Source: Bog-473 sp963728845
GTDB taxonomy: Bacteria; Actinomycetota; Acidimicrobiia; Acidimicrobiales; RAAP-2
DNA length: 64,000 bases
Assembly (NCBI GenBank): GCA_963728845.1
Contig: CAVSLS010000026.1
Coordinates: 186,001 to 250,000, forward strand
Direction of reading: 5' to 3'
Under the pieces are notes generated by a model. It was not told where the DNA came from. It searched no databases and worked only from the letters and a program-made list of their open reading frames with translations. Made by a program: the position numbers and the translations under genes. Positions 59,439 through 64,000 of this stretch are shown piece by piece; position 1 is the stretch's first letter, and every line of letters starts with the position of its first letter.

Positions 59439-60166
59439 CAGGCCGCTCCGTTCAATGTGACAGGGGCGGCAAAGACATACCCGCCGGTGCGCACGGTCTT
59501 GATCAGTTTCGGATCTTTCGGATCGACTTCGATCCGATGCCGCAGTCGGCTGATATGCACGTCGATGCTGCGATCGAATGCAGTCGCGGCCCGTCCCCGC
59601 GCCAGGTCGAGCAGCTGGTCGCGCGTCAGAACGTGGCTCGGTCGTTCGACGAGAGCGAGCAGCAGATCGAATTCGGCGGCGCGCAGGTCAACCAAGGCGC
59701 CTGCCGGCGAGTGGAGCTGGCGCCGGGTCACGTCAAGACGCCAGCCCGCAAACTCGAAGACGCGGCCGGTTCCGGCCGCTGAACCCGGAGCGGGCATGGC
59801 CGACCGGCGCAACACCGCGCGAATCCTGGCGAGCAGCTCCCGCGTGCTGAACGGTTTCGCGAGATAGTCGTCGGCGCCCATCTCGAGTCCGACCACACGC
59901 TCGATTTCGGTTCCCATCGCCGTGAGCATGATAATGGGCATGGTTCCGGCTACCCGCAGCCGCCGGCACAGACTGAGGCCATCCTCGCCCGGCATCATGA
60001 TGTCGAGGATCACGAGATCGACCCGTGCGGCTCCCAGCGTCTGCATCATCGCGGCGCCGTTCTGCGCAACGGACACGCGATAGCCGCTGCGCTGGAGAAA
60101 GTCCGAGAGGAGCGCGCGAAGTTCCCTGTCGTCGTCGACGACCAAAATGTGCTGTGATCCATCCAT
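59435..60166 (-). CDS. OmpR-family response regulator
   Basis: About 243 residues from ATG 60166 (MDGSQHILVVDDD), or 248 from the codon at 60181. The receiver has the acidic pair VVDDD, phospho-acceptor Asp in DLVILDIMMPGEDG, LTAMG and KPF; the C-terminal winged helix ends DVHISRLRHRIEVDPKDPKL and GYVFA. It would be phosphorylated by the kinase encoded next. The RND operon 3 kb away is a possible but unproven target. Confidence 0.92.
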   Translation of the reverse strand: MDGSQHILVVDDDRELRALLSDFLQRSGYRVSVAQNGAAMMQTLGAARVDLVILDIMMPGEDGLSLCRRLRVAGTMPIIMLTAMGTEIERVVGLEMGADDYLAKPFSTRELLARIRAVLRRSAMPAPGSAAGTGRVFEFAGWRLDVTRRQLHSPAGALVDLRAAEFDLLLALVERPSHVLTRDQLLDLARGRAATAFDRSIDVHISRLRHRIEVDPKDPKLIKTVRTGGYVFAAPVTLNGAAW

Positions 60167-60181
60167 GGCGCCCAGAACCAT

Positions 60182-60692
60182 CGCACGGACGCCAAAGGCC
60201 TGTGAGAGTCAAATTGTAAACCAATGTGAAATGTCCGGGCGGGGACACACTGGTTAACGAAAACCCGGTTCGCATGAAATCTTCCTGACGAGCAATAGCG
60301 GCAAATTGCGGCCAGTCGCGATCGAAAGGCCGGAAGTCGCTCTGTCGCATCGGGACCAACGCGAGAGGCGGCAGGGATCGGACGATTGCGGCGCCGCAAG
60401 GCGCCGACGCGGCGCGGGCGGGCCGGCCGAAGTCAGCCATGTGGGTTAGGGACCGGCTGCGCTTTCACGCTCGATGGCGCCGATCGCCTCGACTGGCCGT
60501 TGGAGGATGATTCGATGTCGGATAGGCGACAGTTTGATTGGAATCGGCGCTCGTTCTCGGCGCTCGACTCAAGGCCTTGGCAGACCGGTCGGCAGATGCT
60601 ATTCGCTCGGCCAGGAGTGCCGGTGCGGAGCCGTTGAAATGGAGACGCGGCGAGCTGCAGCATTGGCGCGCGGATGTCCGAGTGTCTAGATC
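60182..60692. other. Intergenic region with a possible remnant of a small helix-turn-helix protein
   Basis: No intact gene. At about 60615-60690 two frames read GAEPLKWRRGELQHWR and then ARGCPSV*, which resemble the C-terminal end of AlpA/excisionase-type helix-turn-helix proteins. Upstream of this I see no convincing coding sequence. The remnant reading is tentative. Confidence 0.3.
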
Positions 60693-61589
60693 ATGGAGAT
60701 CCGCGACCTCGAGTTCCTGGCGGCTTCGGCGAGCGCCGGTAATTTTGCCCGTGCAGCCAAGGCGCTCGGCTGCAATACCTCGACGATCAGCCGCCGAATC
60801 AGTCGGCTCGAGGACGAACTCGGCTTGGCGCTTTTCGAGCGAGGCCATGCCGGAGTTCGGCTCACCGCAGGCGGGAAGTCGGTGATGCTTCACGTCAGGC
60901 GCGCTCTCGCTGAACTCGATGCAGTCAAACGTTCCGGGATTGAGAACAGTTCGGGTGACGTGGGCGAAATCCAGCTGGGCGTTCGGCTGCCTCCGATCGG
61001 CGAACCTATCGTCAGCCTGCTGGGCGACTGGCGCGAAAAACACCCGAACGTCGTGCTCGTGGTCTCGGAGATGAATGATCGGGACCTTGCGGCGGCGCTG
61101 GAAGAGCGCCGCTTAGATGTCGCTCTGACCTTCCGCCATACGGTGTGGCCTCATACCGAGAGCGTGCCGCTTTATTGGGATCGGCTGCTGGCAGCGGTCC
61201 CCGCGGGGCATACCCTTGCAGAGCAGCCAATCGTCAACTGGGACGCTTTGCGCAGCGAGATCATCCTTGTGCAGGGATGGGAGGAGAGTCAGACGGCTCG
61301 CGAGTTGTACGCGTCCTTTCTCGGTGAGGGCGCGATGTTCCGATCGCATGCTGCTAGCAAGCAATCCGTGCTCGCGCTCGTCGGTGCGGGTTTTGGCATC
61401 ACTTTCGCCACCGCCAGCCAATCCAAGACCGCGTTTCCGGGGGTGGTGTTCAAGCCGATCGATGACCCGAACGCATCAATTCAAATCGTGTTGACGTGGC
61501 TTCCGGAGTTGGAGGACGCAACGGTCGGCCGGTTTGTCGCGTTCCTGCGCGACGAAGCGCGGTCACGACGACTCATCTCTCCAGGGTGA
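60693..61589 (+). CDS. LysR-family transcriptional regulator
   Basis: 298 residues. N-terminal winged helix: DLEFLAASASAGNFARAAKA, NTSTISRRISRLEDELGLAL and ERGHAGVRLTAGG; the effector-binding domain follows from residue 90 (GEIQLGVRLPPIGEPIVSLL). Length and order are normal for LysR. It is divergent from the response-regulator gene with about 510 bases between. Target and ligand are unknown. Confidence 0.93.
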   Translation: MEIRDLEFLAASASAGNFARAAKALGCNTSTISRRISRLEDELGLALFERGHAGVRLTAGGKSVMLHVRRALAELDAVKRSGIENSSGDVGEIQLGVRLPPIGEPIVSLLGDWREKHPNVVLVVSEMNDRDLAAALEERRLDVALTFRHTVWPHTESVPLYWDRLLAAVPAGHTLAEQPIVNWDALRSEIILVQGWEESQTARELYASFLGEGAMFRSHAASKQSVLALVGAGFGITFATASQSKTAFPGVVFKPIDDPNASIQIVLTWLPELEDATVGRFVAFLRDEARSRRLISPG

Positions 61590-62158
61590 ACTAGCGGCCC
61601 TTGGAGCGCGCGATCCAGAACATCGCCGCGAGCTACGAGCTCGCGCAGGACCTGAAGGACAAAGCTGGCCCACTCCCGCACGAGCGTGGACGCGTCCGCG
61701 CCCAGCCTTTCAGTAGGGAGTGAATTATCGAACGCAAATGCTCGGTGTCAGCCCGAAAGCCGTCGAAGCCGCGACGGAAACATTGCGCCAGGAGCGGGCG
61801 TTCCTGAAAAGGAGCTTCGAACGCGTCAGCTCGACCCGGCTTGCAACACTCGTGCCAAGCGAAAGAACGCGCTCACGGCGTAACCCGGTCGCTCGGATCG
61901 CAACAGTGGATGTCGCGGCTCGGCTTCTTGATGGTGGCGCTCGGCTGGCGGGACACGGTCGCCTATTCGTCATGTTTGTCAGCGCCGCCATCTTGATGTC
62001 GGAATTGGCGTCCCAGTCTTACGATGCCAATGACCAGCCGCTATGTCTCGGCAGGTTCAAATCGTAGCTCAGGTCGCGCGCGGCGCGGATCGCGGCTGGA
62101 TCATCCGGGCGCCGATTGAGTGACAGCGACGCCTTGCGCAATGACTGGGAGAGGACGG
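61590..62158. other. Intergenic stretch, no gene recognised
   Basis: An open frame at 61720-62067 (115 codons) shows no motif and has no ribosome-binding site of note. Other frames are short. No repeat, terminator or RNA is seen. Confidence 0.45.
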
Positions 62159-62880
62159 ATGGCTGACCCGAAAGACAAACCGGAAAAGCAAGAGTCCCTT
62201 CCTTTCCCGCCGACGCCCTCGGCCAGCATTGCCGGGCGCACGATGCAAGAGTCGGTCTACAAACAGCGGGTGACGCCGCGCCGGCTTCCTGCGGACGCGC
62301 CGAACATTCTGATCGTTCTGATAGACGACGCGGGTCCCGCCCTTCCGGCGACGTTCGGCGGCGAAGTGGAAACCCCGACGATGGACCGCATCGTCAACGA
62401 AGGAATTGCCTACAACCGCTTCCATACCACAGCCATGTGCTCGCCGACGCGGGCCTCGCTGCTTACCGGCCGCAATCACCACCGGGTCGGGAACGGGCAG
62501 ATCGCGGAGTTCGCCAACGACTGGGACGGTATTCCGGAAAAATCCCAAGGAGCAGCGCCTTGGCGCCCGAGGTGCTCAAGGATTACGGCTACGCCACCGC
62601 CGCCTGGGGCAAATGGCACAACACGCCGGCCGAGGAGACCACGCCGACCGGCCCATTCGAGAACTGGCCCACGGGTCTCGGCTTCGAGTATTTCTACGGC
62701 TTTCTGGGCGACTGTCTTCCGCCGGGCCTGCGTCGGCGTCAGGACCGTTTCGCAGAAGACCCTGCAATCCCGGTACACTTGGTGGAAATCGACTTCCTGG
62801 ATCGAGCTGAAACCGATATCCTGGCGGATAATCTGGGTCGCGATCAGGACAAGCGCGCGCGATTGCGATTGGCTTCATAG
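62159..62880 (+). pseudogene. Arylsulfatase (type I), truncated and frameshifted
   Basis: From ATG 62159 (GGGAGAGG upstream). It reads NILIVLIDDAGPALPATFGG with metal-binding Asp pair and TTAMCSPTRASLLTGRNHH, the C-x-P-x-R formylglycine motif. Near 62545 the frame changes, continuing LAPEVLKDYGYATAAWGKWH and GFEYFYGFLGD, then unrelated sequence to a stop at 62880. A sulfatase of this type is 550-780 residues; only about 190 are here. It is therefore truncated as well as frameshifted. Confidence 0.82.
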
Positions 62881-63118
62881 AGGCCATTGATGAAGTGGAG
62901 GCCGCCGGGCCCGCAGGAACCAGCCCATGCCACGAGCTCGCCGGTCAACTGGCCTTCCGCGCCCGCCGCGAAAGCGCCCGCCTCCTCGTGACGCATGTGA
63001 ACCCACTCGATCTCGCTTTGCTCGATGGCATGGGCGATGCGATTGAGCGCTTAATCCTTGGCTTCTGAAGTCGATCTGGATTCGGTGACTTCGTTTGTCG
63101 CATTGCCGATAGCACCGA

Positions 63119-63648
63119 CTACTTGGAATTCTTGCCCAACTCCACCAGCAAACTTGCCGCCGCCCGCGGATCCGCGGTGTCTCGTCCTTCCGCAAATTGC
63201 GCGAGGATCGGGTGCAGCAGCGTTCGTCCATCCTCAGGTCGACCGCGCTGGGCCCAGAGTTGGGCTAGATCGATGCGGTGCGCAACTCCCATGCACGCGC
63301 GCCTTGGCGGCGGCTCAATTCGAGTGACCGTGTAAAGCACTCTTCCGCGGCGTCGGAGTTGGGGCGCGGCATTGACAAGAAAAGGCGTCCCTTCACACGC
63401 AACGCTTCTGGCAAAGCGAGGAGCTCTCCGTTCTCCTCGATGCCCGTGATCGTTTCGTCGATCAGCGCCATGCCTTCATCGACTCTTCCGATGGCCATCA
63501 GACCCTGCGCGAGAACGGTATTAAACTCCGCGTCGCGCAAATGGTAATGCATTTTGTGGAAACGCTCGAGGCAATCCTGAACCGCTTCAACCCCGGCTCT
63601 TGCCTTGTCACGGTAGATGTCGAGGGCGCCTTTGTACGCGCGCGCCAC
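63119..63648 (-). pseudogene. C-terminal TPR part of an ATPase/cyclase-type regulator
   Basis: Two overlapping frames join near 63270: FNTVLAQGLMAIGRVDEGMA, ALPEALRVKGRLFLSMPRP, CFTRSLELSRRQGARAWELR, then IDLAQLWAQRGRPEDGRTLL and a C-terminus ending LLVELGKNSK*. RQGARAWELRxAxxLAxLWxxxGR is a familiar C-terminal TPR pattern of large adenylate-cyclase or winged-helix/AAA regulators in Rhizobiales. The N-terminal domains are missing, because NIPSNAP-coding sequence on the other strand begins at 63664. Confidence 0.6.
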
Positions 63649-63663
63649 GTGGAGGTATGACCC

Positions 63664-63986
63664 ATGGAATTGCGAATTTATCGTTGTGTGCCGGGGCGCA
63701 AGCCGGCGCTCCTGTCCGCGGTTCGAAGAACGAGACGCTGCGGATCTGGGAGAAGCACGGCATCCGCCAGGCCGGGTTTTGGACGACGCTGATCGGCAAG
63801 AGCAGCGAGGAGATCACCTACATGCTCGCCTGGGACAGCCTCGCCGAGCGCGAGAAGCGTTGGAGCGCTTTTCTCGCTGATCCCGAATGGGCCGCGGTGG
63901 TCGCGAGGACGGAGAACGATGGCCAGCTCGTCGAGAACATCAGCAGCCAGTCGCTTATGCCTGCCGCATTTTCCGCCGTGCAGTAA
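63664..63986 (+). pseudogene. NIPSNAP-family protein, one frameshift
   Basis: From ATG 63664 the first frame reads MELRIYRCVPGRKPALLSAV, then near 63720 it moves to ENETLRIWEKHGIRQAGFWT, EEITYMLAWDSLAEREKRW and FLADPEWAAVVARTENDGQL. This is a complete NIPSNAP domain of about 107 residues, a dimeric alpha-beta barrel family of unknown enzymatic role. One missing base explains the split. The window ends 14 bases later. Confidence 0.82.
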
Positions 63987-64000
63987 AGGCTGAGTGTCCG

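Overview
This window looks like two unrelated bacterial genomes joined near 38.1-38.5 kb. Bases 1 to about 38,090 read as a high-GC actinobacterium, probably Acidimicrobiia-like. The signs are an AftD-type arabinofuranosyltransferase, the uvrC-rapZ-yvcK-gap-pgk-tpi-secG order, many GTG/TTG starts with 4-base overlaps, DUF427, and a fused hydrolase-cyclase. From about 38,476 to the end the genes read as alphaproteobacterial (Rhizobiales/Beijerinckiaceae-like): NhaA, DUF4202, PyrG, an MdtABC-type RND pump, tRNA-Gly, an IS1595-family element and an OmpR-type two-component pair. No sequence feature makes the join look biological, so an assembly chimera is the simplest reading. A large transfer has not been excluded.

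Layout, left half. 1-2.76 kb: partial AftD-like membrane glycosyltransferase (minus). 2.8-6.3 kb: methyltransferase, coaE and uvrB. 6.3-14.0 kb (minus): a mannoside operon whose first gene is a GH38 alpha-mannosidase fused to a GmhA-like SIS isomerase domain, followed by ABC ATPase, solute-binding protein and two permeases. 14.1-19.6 kb: SnoaL-like protein, uvrA, DUF427 protein and nadA. 19.8-28.5 kb: uvrC-rapZ-yvcK-gap-pgk-tpiA-secG-peptide binding protein, tightly packed and lacking whiA between yvcK and gap. 28.5-29.5 kb: decayed MMPL transporter. 29.65-32.8 kb: tRNA-Leu with an apparent integrated element (serine recombinase, Rep-like protein, small ORF). 33.0-34.1 kb: a Doc-type toxin-antitoxin pair and a DUF1778 antitoxin whose GNAT toxin is only a stub. 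34.2-38.1 kb, visibly less GC-rich: hydrolase-cyclase, serine-hydrolase remnant, and a MarR regulator divergent from cupin and VOC genes.

Layout, right half. NhaA C-terminal fragment, DUF4202, lipase stub, pyrG, an intergenic stretch bracketed by inverted ~30-bp repeats, a GH13 remnant with most of its middle missing, broken leucyl aminopeptidase, broken KAP-like P-loop ATPase, the oprM-mdtC-mdtB-mdtA cluster (minus), tRNA-Gly, a complete IS1595-type element with 23-bp inverted repeats and an 8-bp target duplication (one mismatch), sensor kinase and response regulator, a LysR regulator, a truncated sulfatase, the C-terminal piece of a TPR/cyclase-type regulator, and a NIPSNAP protein.

Frameshifts are frequent, especially in the right half. 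Many genes are intact in protein sequence but split by 1-base indels, often in G/C runs. This suggests uncorrected sequencing indels at least as much as true gene decay. No CRISPR array, rRNA or prophage structural genes were seen.
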